DNA of 64,000 nucleotides from positions 1-64,000 of the forward strand of contig JANSWP010000033.1 of assembly GCA_024743405.1 (NCBI GenBank), written 5' to 3'. The stretch's first letter is position 1; every line of letters begins with the position of its first letter. The DNA is from Bacteroidota bacterium. GTDB taxonomy: Bacteria > Bacteroidota > Bacteroidia > Chitinophagales > Saprospiraceae. The notes beneath the pieces were generated by a model. That model made no database searches and was not told the DNA's origin. It worked only from the letters and a program-made list of their open reading frames with translations. A program made the position numbers and the translations under genes. Shown in pieces: positions 53,444-63,075 of the stretch.

Positions 53444-53833
53444 ACATACAAATGATTTATCTTTTAATTTGATATCTTATGGAGGGATTTAGACCCCTCC
53501 ATTCAAAGCGGTATTAAAATTAAGGAAAGCAAATTTAGGAATGCGGAGAGGTGTTGTTTCAGAGCGTTTTATCAAAATGGATAGTAATGGGTACAGAAAT
53601 GATTTAGGATATAAGATTATTATAGGATAAGACTATCCCAGTAATTAGTAAAATTACTAGAATCATCCCGGATTTTCAGCTTTTGAAAGTTTGGGATGAT
53701 TCTTTTTTGGGAGGTGGATAAAAATGACTAGAGGCTCTATTGAAATCCTTGTTAATAAAATCCCAACAAAATTTCGGAAATACTATCTTTGGCGTTCTAT
53801 TCAAGAGTCGATTTTTTAATCAATAAAGATTTA
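53444..53833. other. Intergenic region with a terminator
   Basis: About 390 bp. It contains a terminator at 53659-53708 and, upstream of it, a small AGTAATT...AATTACT hairpin (near 53640-53658). No gene was seen. The promoter of the permease gene is not identified. Confidence 0.45.
53659..53708 (+). terminator. Rho-independent terminator
   Basis: AGAATCATCCC (53659-53669) and its complement (53693-53703) form an 11-bp stem, followed by a run of T residues. It is about 215 bp beyond the Omp28-like stop and would end that transcript. Confidence 0.8.
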
Positions 53834-55576
53834 GTGAAAAGAATAGATCAATTATTAGTCAAAAACTTCGTCCCACCCTTTGTGGTCACTTTTTTTATTG
53901 CCCAATTTGTATTGGTGATGCAGACTTTGTGGGTTTATATCGATGATATTGCGGGAAAAGGTGTTGGTTTCTTTTTGATGGTGGAGTTATTGAGCTACAT
54001 GTCTGTCTCTATGATTCCATTGGCACTTCCAATTGCGGTATTGATTTCGTCAGTGATGGTTTTAGGGAATATGGCAGAGCGATATGAGTTATCTAGTTTC
54101 AAGTCAGCTGGAGTTTCTTTATCACGAGTATTATTGCCGCTTAGTGCGACAACAATTTTTATTGCGGGTTTTTCATTTATATGTTCCAATAGTTTGATTC
54201 CAATTTCTAACCTGCAATTTAAATCTCGTCTTCATGATATTCGAAAGCAGAAGCCTACTTTGAGTATGGAAGAAGGGCTTTTTAATGATGACTTTGAAGG
54301 ATATTCAATTCGAATAGGCGAGAAAATGCCAGATAATCGTAGAATTAAGAATGTGCTTTTATATGATCACTCAGAAGCTTCTGAGGGTAGATTAGTCTCT
54401 GTGACTGCCAAGGAAGGCGAAATGTATGCAACGGAAGACGAGGGCTTTTTTATCATGCATCTGGAAAATGGGAATCAATACTCAGAACCTAAGCCGACAA
54501 AAAAAGGGCAAGGCAAGGAGCGAAAAGAAAATGCTCCTTTTATACGAACTAAATTTCAAGAATGGTACAAAGTCTTTGATTTAGATGAATTTGAATTAGA
54601 TCAAACAGATAGGGATTTATTTAAATCTCATCATTCAATGTTGAGTACAGGGCAATTGCAAATAGCCATAGATTCTATTAATAATAAAATCGAAGACCGC
54701 AAATACAAAATGGGTATTTCGAATGAGAAATATTTTTATTTAGCGGATCAAGCTCGAAAAGTCAAACTGCGGGAAGAGAAAAAAAAGAAAAAAGAAGAAG
54801 ATAAGCTCAAGAATATTCCGACAGACATTCCAAAGATCCCAAAAAATATAAAGAAACCTGAAGGTCCTAAAAAGAAAATACCTCCAAAGACTGGTCAGAA
54901 GAAGCCCAAAAGTTCATCAAAAGCCACCAATAAAAAACAATCGAAAACGAAGAAAAATACTTCGAAAAAAAATCAAAAAAAGAAATCTTCTTCAAAGAAG
55001 AATTCCAAAAAAACAAAGAAGAAAAAGAAACCCCGTAATGAGCCTATTCCACAAAAAATTGAAAAGCCTCTTGCAGAATATGCTTCAATTGTTCAACTCT
55101 TTCCAAAAGAAAAACATGCTGAGCTGTACGATAAATCAAAGACCTTCGCAAGGTCTATCGGAAGTCAAGCAGAATCAACCCTTCGTACAATAAAGCGATT
55201 GAATGAATCGAAAGTTAGTCACCTTTTCGAGATGCATTCTAAATTTAGTATGGCAGTAGCCTGTATTATTTTTCTTTTCATCGGAGCGCCAATGGGTGCT
55301 ATCGTCAGAAAAGGTGGTTTTGGATGGCCGCTATTGATTTCTATTATCTTTTTTATGATTTATATCATCTTGACTATCTTTTGTAAGAATATTGCCGAAA
55401 GATTTGTCATTGATGCAGTGTTGGCAGCTTGGACACCTTGTTTGGTCATTCTTCCGATTGGGTTAATATTGAGTTATCAGGCCATGAGAGATGCCAAAGG
55501 ACTTGATTTCCTTAAATATGTAAAAACATTGTTTGATTTGATCCGAGAACTAATCCTTTCAAAATTAAAAAAATAA
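53834..55576 (+). CDS. LptF/LptG-family (YjgP/YjgQ) permease with lysine-rich insert
   Basis: About 580 residues. No ATG exists at the expected place. A GTG at 53834 gives the family-like start KRIDQLLVKNFVPPF; a TTG at 53789 would add 15 residues. Three N-terminal helices (about 15-36, 45-75, 92-115) and three C-terminal helices (about 475-570) flank a periplasmic beta domain, as in LptF/LptG of the lipopolysaccharide export machine. Unusually, about 100 residues (about 310-410, nt 54768-55065) form a lysine-, proline- and serine-rich low-complexity stretch (TNKKQSKTKKNTSKKNQKKK) between the beta domain and helix 4. Base composition there is very A-rich. Confidence 0.88.
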   Translation: MKRIDQLLVKNFVPPFVVTFFIAQFVLVMQTLWVYIDDIAGKGVGFFLMVELLSYMSVSMIPLALPIAVLISSVMVLGNMAERYELSSFKSAGVSLSRVLLPLSATTIFIAGFSFICSNSLIPISNLQFKSRLHDIRKQKPTLSMEEGLFNDDFEGYSIRIGEKMPDNRRIKNVLLYDHSEASEGRLVSVTAKEGEMYATEDEGFFIMHLENGNQYSEPKPTKKGQGKERKENAPFIRTKFQEWYKVFDLDEFELDQTDRDLFKSHHSMLSTGQLQIAIDSINNKIEDRKYKMGISNEKYFYLADQARKVKLREEKKKKKEEDKLKNIPTDIPKIPKNIKKPEGPKKKIPPKTGQKKPKSSSKATNKKQSKTKKNTSKKNQKKKSSSKKNSKKTKKKKKPRNEPIPQKIEKPLAEYASIVQLFPKEKHAELYDKSKTFARSIGSQAESTLRTIKRLNESKVSHLFEMHSKFSMAVACIIFLFIGAPMGAIVRKGGFGWPLLISIIFFMIYIILTIFCKNIAERFVIDAVLAAWTPCLVILPIGLILSYQAMRDAKGLDFLKYVKTLFDLIRELILSKLKK

Positions 55577-55654
55577 AATCGAGTTCCTTATTGAGGAAAA
55601 GATTTTATTCGGAATGGAAACCTGAATCGTTTTTTACCAAAAATCTAGCATATA

Positions 55655-56338
55655 GTGAAACAACTAATCATAAAGCATAAGGTCTTTTATTACCTCTTTT
55701 CACTATTCGTTTTGGTAGTAGGAATTCTATTGTTTCAAATAGATAAAGGAGATCTTATTCTCTTTTGCTCGGATAATCGAACACCATTTTGGAATCATTT
55801 TTTTAAAATAACTACTCAATTTGGAGAGGAACCAGCCTATGCGATTATTGCTGTGGGTTTCTTTTTTATTAGGTTTCGTATTTCGCTCTTATTTGGGTTA
55901 ATGGGTGGAATTATTACTTTATGTAGTTTTGGCTTGAAGTCTCTTTTTAGCGCAGAACGACCGTTTACCTTTTTTGATAAATTGGGTAAGTTTAATGAAA
56001 TAATTACAGTCGAAGGGATTGATTTATTAGTGGGTCCAACGAGTTTTCCTTCTGGACACACGATGTCTGGTTTTGGTTTGTATTTATTATTGATGTTCTT
56101 TTTACCCGCCAAAAAACGATTTTCAATTATTTGTTTTGGTCTTGCTTTTGTAGTTGGTTTTTCGCGTATTTATTTAGTTCAACATTTTTTACAGGATATT
56201 TTAGCAGGTGCTTTTTGTGGCGTTTTAATTGGCACGCTGGTATACTATTTTAACGATAAAATACCTTATAATTCGAAATATTGGATTGACCGTTCTCTAT
56301 TGAATTTGAAAAATGTAGATAAGCGGCAGGTTGTCTAA
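55655..56338 (+). CDS. PAP2-family membrane phosphatase
   Basis: 227 residues with about six membrane helices. The three PAP2 signature regions are complete: KSLFSAERPF (K-x6-RP), PSGHTMSGF, and SRIYLVQHFLQD (SR-x5-H-x3-D), placing the catalytic histidines at the periplasmic face. It would dephosphorylate lipid phosphates such as undecaprenyl pyrophosphate or phosphatidic acid. The start is a GTG at 55655, about 80 bp after the permease stop, so co-transcription with the LptF/G-like gene is plausible and both concern envelope lipids. Confidence 0.92.
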   Translation: MKQLIIKHKVFYYLFSLFVLVVGILLFQIDKGDLILFCSDNRTPFWNHFFKITTQFGEEPAYAIIAVGFFFIRFRISLLFGLMGGIITLCSFGLKSLFSAERPFTFFDKLGKFNEIITVEGIDLLVGPTSFPSGHTMSGFGLYLLLMFFLPAKKRFSIICFGLAFVVGFSRIYLVQHFLQDILAGAFCGVLIGTLVYYFNDKIPYNSKYWIDRSLLNLKNVDKRQVV

Positions 56339-56658
56339 TTTTGTCTTTTTATCAACATTCAAATAAAGAATCACTAAAACTTTATAAAAAGTTATACTTT
56401 TGTCCCACTACTTATTCCAACCTCTGTTTTCACACCCAATAATATTTCTGAACACCCTTTTACATTTTTGATTGAAGAATGACGATTTTTTATTAGTTCA
56501 TTCTCTTACTCGTTTGAGGTTACCTAATACATTCCCATGAGTTTATTAGTATTCAAAGTATATAAACTTTGAATCTCAATTTTTGGAAGTGGAGCAGCTT
56601 TTCAGTTGAAATCATCATCCCAAAGAAAAGTTGGTTCATTATTATTCACAAATCACCA
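56339..56658. other. Intergenic region with a possible promoter element
   Basis: 320 bp. TACTTTTG at 56395-56402 fits the -7 consensus, but no matching -33 element is evident and the leader to the next start would be about 255 bases. Nothing else was recognised. Confidence 0.35.
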
Positions 56659-59600
56659 ATGTATCAGATGAGATTATTTGTATTATTTACACTGATTTTT
56701 CTTTTTCATTTTTCCTCCCAAGCCCAAGTTTTCAATATGGGTGATGCAAGCAGTACAACTGAATGTTCTGGAACACTGTATGATTCTGGCGGCGCCAATG
56801 GCAATTATTGGATTTTGGAAGACTTGACTTTTACCATTTGCCCTTCTGATCCTTTCGAATGTTTGGCAATCAATCTTGAAGAATATAATACTGAATTCTC
56901 CTATGATGTGATCACCCTACATGCAGGTGCCAATACCAGTGCCCCTCAGATAGGTCAATTCAGTGGTTTTGGAAATAATGTGAATTATGAGGTGCCAAGT
57001 GGATGTATTACCGTACGGTTTGAATCGGATTTATTTTTTCAAGATGATGGTTTTAAATTGACTTGGGAGTGCAAAAATATACCTTGTACGCTGCCTCCGA
57101 TTGTAAGCTGTGCTGATCCTATTGAAATTGCTAGTTTGCCATATTCTGGGAATGATCTTAGTACTTGTGGCGCAGGAAATACGATCTCTAGTGGTCCTTG
57201 TAATAATGATGAGCACCTCCAAAATGAAGAATATATTTTTACTTATAACTCTCCAGGTAGCGAGTGTATTTCGATTGCTTTAACAGGGACTTCAAATGGA
57301 ACTGCTATAGCGGTTTATGATGATTGTCCAACAATCGCAAATGACTGTTTAGCTCTGGCTGGAGGTGGAGCGGGGCAGAATAATCCGTCTTTAAGTTCTA
57401 TCTTTTTAGACAATCCTGGCACTTATTATTTTGTTGTAGGAAATGCTTCGGTTTGTACCGATTTTAGTATATCAGTTGAGCAGGTCAGTTGTCCGGTCGT
57501 CTTTCCATCAGCAGCCCAGTGTGAGGATGCCCTGTCTTTAAATGGTTGCGGCGATTTGCCCGCCATCATCACCGTTGGGTCTGGGCAAGGCGACCCGACC
57601 TGCATTCAACCTTTTGTCAATAATGGTTGTTGGCCAACACTTTCTGGATCATGGCCATATAATTACACCTGGTTTTATTTTGAAGCCCAGTCGAATGGAA
57701 ATTTTGGTTTTACCATGGAGGCCGCTAATCCAAATGAAGCCTCCGATGTTGATTTTCAAATTTGGGGACCTATTTCGAATGTGAACCAAATGTGTAATTA
57801 TGTAAAAAATAATCAACCGATTCGAAGTTCTTATGCTGATGGAGCGGATCCGACTGGTTTGGCTAATATTCATCCCATAAATGGCGGAAGTGTCAATGAT
57901 GTTTGTGAAGACGCTTTTGGAGATGATTTTGTTCGAACCTTGCCGGTTCAGACAGGTCAACTTTATGTGGTTTTGGTCAATGATTGGGGCGAAGCGATAA
58001 CGAGTGGGGCAGTGTCGATTGATTTTTCTAATACTACGGATGGTGTTTTAGGAAACGAAGATGAAGTTTTCTCCATTTCACCGGATGTGGTGGCTTGCCC
58101 TAATGAACAGGTTCAATTTGAAGCCGAAGGCGGCGCTATTTACAATTGGTTGAATACTCAAGGTTTGAGTTGTGCCAATTGTCCAAATCCTATTTTGACA
58201 GTTTCACAATCAGGAACTTATGAGGTTGAAATCATTGGTGTATGCAGCACAGACACATTATCTATAAATGTAGAATTAGTAAAGGCCGATTTGGGAGCGG
58301 ATTTGTCAATTTGTTTGAATGGAACCACTCAGTTATCTGTTGGCGCTGATTTTACTGCTACTGACTTTGAGTGGTCTGGGCCAGCCGGAACATTGAGTTG
58401 TACTAATTGTCCAAACCCCGTTGTAACTGGGTTGAATGAAGGGACATATACTTATGCTGTTAGTATAAGTGGACCAGATTGTACCGCAAGTGATGAAATA
58501 GAGATTACGGTCTTGCCACAAGAAGCTCCACCGTTCGATATTCAAAATGACCAAAGTATTTGCTTAGGAGATAATATTGAATTGGGCGGCAATGAGGTTT
58601 CTACAACAACTTATACTTGGACTTCTGAGCCATCTGGGTTTAATTCAAATGAATTTAATCCTATTGTAAATCCTTTGGAATCAACAACTTATTATTTAGA
58701 GGCAATGAATTCAACTTGCCCATTTCCTGTTTTTGATAGTGTACTAATTGTAGTGGATGAAATTCCAGGAAATTTGGATATTTCAATTGATAATCCAATT
58801 ATTTGTGAGGGAGACCTAGCTAATTTATCTTCTCCTAATTTTGACCCAAATCAATATCCGAATGCCCAATTTGAATGGTTTCCAAATGAAGGACTCCAGA
58901 ATCCAAATACGGACTTGAATATGACCGTCCAACCAAATGGAACCAATACCTATTATAGAATTGCGACCAATGGAGCCTGTATAGATACAAATTTTGCAAC
59001 GGTAGAGGTTATCTCTTCTGATCTTCAAATTCAAGCAGAAAATTTGAGTTTATGCGAGGGAGATTCTGTTCAATTAATCACTGGTCTACCTGAAAGTTCC
59101 GATATTATTTGGATGCCTTCGGAGAGTTTGAGTTGTGAAGATTGTCCAAATCCAACTGCCAACCCTGAAATCACGACCGAATATTTTGTCACAGGCGTTG
59201 CAGGCGGATGTCCCATAAATGCATCCATTCTGATAGAAGTGATAGAGACAGAATTCATCTTAGATGGTATCACTTCGAATCCTGACACAAATGTGGTTTT
59301 TAAGGGCGTTGATGTTGAATTAATTGCTCAAATTGATGCCCCAAATCTCGATGATCTCCAAATAGTATGGTCAACTGGAGGAATGACCAATTCAATAATC
59401 GTCAACCCAGTTGGTTTTACAGAATATATAGTTACCGTCACGGATCAAAATAGTTGCGCTCAATCCGCGATCATTTCTTTTGAAACGATCAAGCCTGAAG
59501 TTTCTATTCCCAATGCTTTTACACCAGATGGAGATGGATTGAATGATGTTTTTCAAATCATCACTTACAATGCCCCTGTAGAGGTTTTAGACTTCAAAAT

Positions 59601-59772
59601 CTATAATCGTTGGGGAGCCTTAGTCCATAATGCCAATGGTGAAAATCATGGTTGGGATGGTACACAAGATGGCAAACCTTCTCCTTCTGATGTGTATGTT
59701 TTTCGAGCTAATTATGTCTTACCCGATGGGCAAAATGTGATACAAGATGGAGAGTTGACGCTTTTAAGATAG
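56659..59772 (+). CDS. Secreted CUB-domain protein with T9SS type B sorting domain
   Basis: 1037 residues from the ATG at 56659 (a TTG at 56569 lies far upstream of the signal peptide and is rejected). Signal peptide RLFVLFTLIFLFHFSSQAQ, then a CUB-like domain (about 25-135; ECSGTLYDSGGANGNYW, FDVITLHAG-type strands, GCITVRFESD), PPC/lectin-like segments (about 140-460), and several Ig/PKD-like modules with repeated 'LSCxxCPNPxxxP' cysteine pairs. It ends in a type B sorting domain (IPNAFTPDGDGLNDVF, YNRWGALVHN, GWDGTQDG, GELTLLR). It should be a surface or secreted adhesin-type protein exported by T9SS. The ligand is unknown. Confidence 0.87.
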   Translation: MYQMRLFVLFTLIFLFHFSSQAQVFNMGDASSTTECSGTLYDSGGANGNYWILEDLTFTICPSDPFECLAINLEEYNTEFSYDVITLHAGANTSAPQIGQFSGFGNNVNYEVPSGCITVRFESDLFFQDDGFKLTWECKNIPCTLPPIVSCADPIEIASLPYSGNDLSTCGAGNTISSGPCNNDEHLQNEEYIFTYNSPGSECISIALTGTSNGTAIAVYDDCPTIANDCLALAGGGAGQNNPSLSSIFLDNPGTYYFVVGNASVCTDFSISVEQVSCPVVFPSAAQCEDALSLNGCGDLPAIITVGSGQGDPTCIQPFVNNGCWPTLSGSWPYNYTWFYFEAQSNGNFGFTMEAANPNEASDVDFQIWGPISNVNQMCNYVKNNQPIRSSYADGADPTGLANIHPINGGSVNDVCEDAFGDDFVRTLPVQTGQLYVVLVNDWGEAITSGAVSIDFSNTTDGVLGNEDEVFSISPDVVACPNEQVQFEAEGGAIYNWLNTQGLSCANCPNPILTVSQSGTYEVEIIGVCSTDTLSINVELVKADLGADLSICLNGTTQLSVGADFTATDFEWSGPAGTLSCTNCPNPVVTGLNEGTYTYAVSISGPDCTASDEIEITVLPQEAPPFDIQNDQSICLGDNIELGGNEVSTTTYTWTSEPSGFNSNEFNPIVNPLESTTYYLEAMNSTCPFPVFDSVLIVVDEIPGNLDISIDNPIICEGDLANLSSPNFDPNQYPNAQFEWFPNEGLQNPNTDLNMTVQPNGTNTYYRIATNGACIDTNFATVEVISSDLQIQAENLSLCEGDSVQLITGLPESSDIIWMPSESLSCEDCPNPTANPEITTEYFVTGVAGGCPINASILIEVIETEFILDGITSNPDTNVVFKGVDVELIAQIDAPNLDDLQIVWSTGGMTNSIIVNPVGFTEYIVTVTDQNSCAQSAIISFETIKPEVSIPNAFTPDGDGLNDVFQIITYNAPVEVLDFKIYNRWGALVHNANGENHGWDGTQDGKPSPSDVYVFRANYVLPDGQNVIQDGELTLLR

Positions 59773-59792
59773 GAAGTAATTACAACAAAAAA

Positions 59793-59817
59793 AAGCTGCC
59801 CAAACCTTGGGCAGCTT
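59793..59817 (-). terminator. Terminator between convergent T9SS genes
   Basis: AAGCTGCCCAA (59793-59803) and its complement (59807-59817) form a perfect 11-bp stem with a three-base loop. The T run follows only on the minus strand, so it mainly ends the 59867-61309 gene, though the hairpin may also slow plus-strand transcription. Confidence 0.8.
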
Positions 59818-59866
59818 CAATAGACTCACTTTTAAAATTAAATAATATTTTTTGGTTTGGGATGTT

Positions 59867-61309
59867 TTATTCGCTTTTAAGTACTTGGTGCACTTCTGAT
59901 TTCTGACTTTCCATCTCAACATAAATCAAATATTGACCAGAAGGGAAATTTGACAAATCTAGATTTTGGATCGTTTTGCCGCTCTGGGCAATAACAAATT
60001 GAATTTGATTGCCATTTTTATTGAATATCTTTATTGGAGTAGGGCTATCAAGCGGTTTTAAAAAATTGACAGAGGCTGTATTTACTACTGGATTAGGATA
60101 AACTAAGATTTTTGAAGATCCTTCGTTTTCGATAAATATAGATTGAGATTCAGAAATAGTTTTACCAAGATCAGGGTTGACATATACGATTCTATAAAAG
60201 CTAGTTCCTGCAAACGGATCTTGGTCGTGACAAATATAAGTATGCCCTAATGTTTCAAAACCTGCGCCTGTCATGGAGCATAATAGATTGAAATCAATAT
60301 TGTTTCTAGATCTTTCGACCAAATAAGTTCCACCTTCTTGTTCATTGATAGAAGTCCACTGAATCGTAATCAATTCATTTTCAACTGTCTGAAGTGCTTT
60401 GTTGTCAAAATCTATAATTAATGGATCACACTCTTTAGTGACGGTCATTTCAGTCGCTGTTTTACATCCATTTGCATCTTGGATCCAGACGACATAATAA
60501 CCAGCAGGAACATTTTCCAAGTTTTGATTGGTGCCAAAACCATTTCCCCAAAGGAAGGTATAAGGCTGAATACCACCAGAGACTTGAACATATATTGCCC
60601 CATCCTCGCCTACACAAGTTTCAGGTGAAATGTCATAACTGACAGAAAACGCATTTGGGCTGTTTAAGGAAACTGCAGAAACTGCTGTACAATCATTTGC
60701 ATCTGTAACAGTTACAGCATAAGTTCCTTTAGCAAGGTCTTCAGCTAGGTCGGATTGAATTGTAGAATGACTCCATTCATAGGTATAAGGAGCTAATCCC
60801 CCATCTGTTTCGACCTGAATTTGCCCATCACTATCTCCAAAACAAGTGATTTCCTCCTGAACGATAATATTAGAAGTGAATAAACTACAGTCAATGACAC
60901 AGTCTTCCAATTCTAATTTTATAATATTTGATTCTCCTGTATAAATATCGCAACCAACAGGTCTAACACATCTTCGAAACCAGGTGGTTGCGGTTAAGGG
61001 TTCAGGTTGGTACGATTTATTAGTAGCTGCATTTATTGGGTACCAGACAATGGTCTGTGCATTTGGATTGGTATTAGTATAAATCCACAAAAACTCATAT
61101 CCATCTGGATAGCCTGTTGGAGCGGCTAATTCTTCTAGTTTTAAGGGCGTATTATCATCTTCACATACTATTTGATCATATCCGATTTCTCCTGGAGTTA
61201 TGACAGCATCACAGGGGTTTTGTAGACTAATTTTTAGGTTAGAATTATTAGCAAAACAAAAGGTAACGGCGAGGGATAGAATGAAGGTTTGTAAAAGTGA
61301 TTTGTTCAT
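59867..61309 (-). CDS. SprB-repeat protein with T9SS type A sorting domain
   Basis: 480 residues from the ATG at 61309, directly before the signal peptide (SLLQTFILSLAVTFCFA); a GTG at 61330 is possible but less likely. An N-terminal Ig-like, cysteine-rich region (about 28-140) is followed by two SprB-type repeats (about 145-215: ITCFGDSDGQIQVETDGGLAPYTYEWS; about 220-290: GAIYVQVSGGIQPYTFLWGNG). A fibronectin-like domain (about 300-390) and a type A sorting domain (about 400-480; VYPNPVVNTASVNFLKP, FPSGQYLIYVEME) follow. SprB repeats occur in gliding adhesins; this small member is probably a surface protein. Confidence 0.87.
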   Translation of the reverse strand: MNKSLLQTFILSLAVTFCFANNSNLKISLQNPCDAVITPGEIGYDQIVCEDDNTPLKLEELAAPTGYPDGYEFLWIYTNTNPNAQTIVWYPINAATNKSYQPEPLTATTWFRRCVRPVGCDIYTGESNIIKLELEDCVIDCSLFTSNIIVQEEITCFGDSDGQIQVETDGGLAPYTYEWSHSTIQSDLAEDLAKGTYAVTVTDANDCTAVSAVSLNSPNAFSVSYDISPETCVGEDGAIYVQVSGGIQPYTFLWGNGFGTNQNLENVPAGYYVVWIQDANGCKTATEMTVTKECDPLIIDFDNKALQTVENELITIQWTSINEQEGGTYLVERSRNNIDFNLLCSMTGAGFETLGHTYICHDQDPFAGTSFYRIVYVNPDLGKTISESQSIFIENEGSSKILVYPNPVVNTASVNFLKPLDSPTPIKIFNKNGNQIQFVIAQSGKTIQNLDLSNFPSGQYLIYVEMESQKSEVHQVLKSE

Positions 61310-61779
61310 ACAAAAATATGGTTTATTCACAGCTAAATGTGATAAATACGAGGGGTGGGATTCAAATAGAAATAAAAACCTATATAATTACTGGGAGGTA
61401 ATGTAAGGGATGAGGTGTACGTAAGAGATCAATATAAAATATGGGGAATACATGGATGGGTGCTACTTTAGCTCCAAAGTTCATGCCAACACTAGGTATA
61501 TTTTAGTAGAAAATGGAGAAAATTAGTAGGTGTTTTCACCTAATTTTAAAATGTGACCTCTGCATTAATAAACCAAGTCTGTCGTAACGAAGTAGGTTTT
61601 CGTCTTCACAAGTGTCCTTTTTAAAATTTAAAGGCAAATAATAAGGAAATAAAGCTTTATATAACCCATTGATTTCATCGATACCAATGTCCTAATGCTG
61701 CTATCTGTGCCCTTTAAAATGGACTGTTTTTACACCGCGTACCTCCATAGGGATCTTGGAGGTAAAAGGTACTTATTAG
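61310..61779. other. Intergenic region upstream of a gene relic
   Basis: About 470 bp. A bulged hairpin (AATTAG-AGGTG loop CACCT-AATT, about 61517-61542) resembles a weak terminator. No intact gene is visible. It may contain further, unrecognisable decay of the gene whose tail is at 61780-61962. Confidence 0.4.
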
Positions 61780-61962
61780 GAAGTACAATTGCTCAATAAA
61801 TCTCAAGGAATATTGACTTTAATGGATTGGACAGGGAAGAGGGTTTTGTCTAAACAGATTAGAAATAAAGAAATTGTAACACTTAACCTCACAGGTTTAC
61901 CAAATGGGATGTATTGGTTAAAATTAGATGATGGTATTGGTCAAATAGTAATTAAAAACTAA
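61780..61962 (+). pseudogene. Relic of a T9SS type A sorting domain
   Basis: A 60-codon open stretch, ending in TAA at 61960-61962, has no start codon of normal type and is preceded in frame by a TAG (61777-61779). It translates to the end of a type A sorting domain, with GILTLMDWTGKRVLSKQI and LTGLPNGMYWLKLDDGIGQ followed by IVIKN. The strands and the G-x-Y-x-L/V pattern match complete domains elsewhere in this window. It is the tail of a lost secreted-protein gene, 12 bp upstream of the TPR-CHAT start. Confidence 0.65.
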
Positions 61963-61974
61963 AACCAATTCGCA

Positions 61975-63075
61975 ATGAAACGAACATGCACCTTTTTCCT
62001 TTTCCTATTGCCTTTTTTAATAAAGGCCCAATCAATAGATACCATAAAATTAATAAACGAAATAGATAGTTTAATTACGGTTTCAAAGGATAGAATAAAA
62101 AAAAGAGATTATGATAAAGCACTGATTATTAATAACGTAGCTAAAGAAAAAGCTTTGTCTGTTTTTGGAAAAAGAGATACCCTTTATGCAGATTGTTTAT
62201 TCAATGAGGGAGGCATTTATCAACGAACTAGACAAATGTCGAAAGCAGAAGAATTGTACAATGAAACCTTAAGTATTCGAGAGGTAGCATTTGGTGATGA
62301 CCATTTAGAATGTGCTTCAGTGCTGAATCATCTTGGAATTTTATATAGACGAACAGGAAAATATGAAAACGCAAAACAGGCTTATTTAAGGGCAAAAAAA
62401 ATTCGTGGAAAACAATTAGGAAAGGATGATCGAAGATATGCCGTGGTTTTAAATAATTTGGGAATTGCTTACCTACAGATGGGGCAGTTTGAAGAATCAG
62501 AAGAAAATTTACTAGAGGTAAAAAGAATCCGTAAGACTATATACGGAACCGACCACCCGCTTTATGCTGAAATAATTTCAAATCTTGCCGTTTTATTTGT
62601 GGAAGGTCAACGGTATGAAGAAGCCGAAAAATACCTCGTGGAAGCAAAGGCTATTCAAGATAAAAAATTGGGAAAAGAAAGTGAAGATTATGCAAAAAGC
62701 CTGGGAAATTTGGGCATTTTATATAGGTATTTGGGACAATATGAAGAGTCGGAAAAATGTTATCTCGAAGCGATTGAAATTTTGGAAAAAGTAATCGGAA
62801 CCGATCATCCTTATTATGCCACAAACCTAGACAACCTAGGGGCACTTTATTTCCACATGGGGCTCTTCAAAGAGGCAGAACCGCTTTACCAAAAAAGTAA
62901 AACAGTGCGGGAGAAGACACTCGAAAAAGACCACCCGGACTATTCTTCGAGTTTGAATAATTTAGGGGGGCTTTATATCTTAAAAGAGGAGTATGAAAAT
63001 GCTAAACCCTATTTACTCGAATCCATAAAAATATTGGAAAATAAGGTAGGGGAAGAGAGCGTGGAGTATGCGTAG
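61975..63075 (+). CDS. TPR-CHAT protein, N-terminal part ending at an in-frame amber codon
   Basis: 366 residues. Signal peptide (about 1-18, FFLFLLPFLIKAQ) then kinesin-light-chain-type TPRs of 42 residues, for example YAVVLNNLGIAYLQMGQFEESEENLLEVKRIR. The frame stops at TAG (63073-63075) in the middle of a repeat, at the variable position between 'YA' and 'LLNNLG'. The same frame continues open afterwards, so this stop interrupts a longer gene. The first part alone would be a secreted TPR protein. Either a recent nonsense mutation, a sequencing error or readthrough explains it. Confidence 0.85.
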   Translation: MKRTCTFFLFLLPFLIKAQSIDTIKLINEIDSLITVSKDRIKKRDYDKALIINNVAKEKALSVFGKRDTLYADCLFNEGGIYQRTRQMSKAEELYNETLSIREVAFGDDHLECASVLNHLGILYRRTGKYENAKQAYLRAKKIRGKQLGKDDRRYAVVLNNLGIAYLQMGQFEESEENLLEVKRIRKTIYGTDHPLYAEIISNLAVLFVEGQRYEEAEKYLVEAKAIQDKKLGKESEDYAKSLGNLGILYRYLGQYEESEKCYLEAIEILEKVIGTDHPYYATNLDNLGALYFHMGLFKEAEPLYQKSKTVREKTLEKDHPDYSSSLNNLGGLYILKEEYENAKPYLLESIKILENKVGEESVEYA

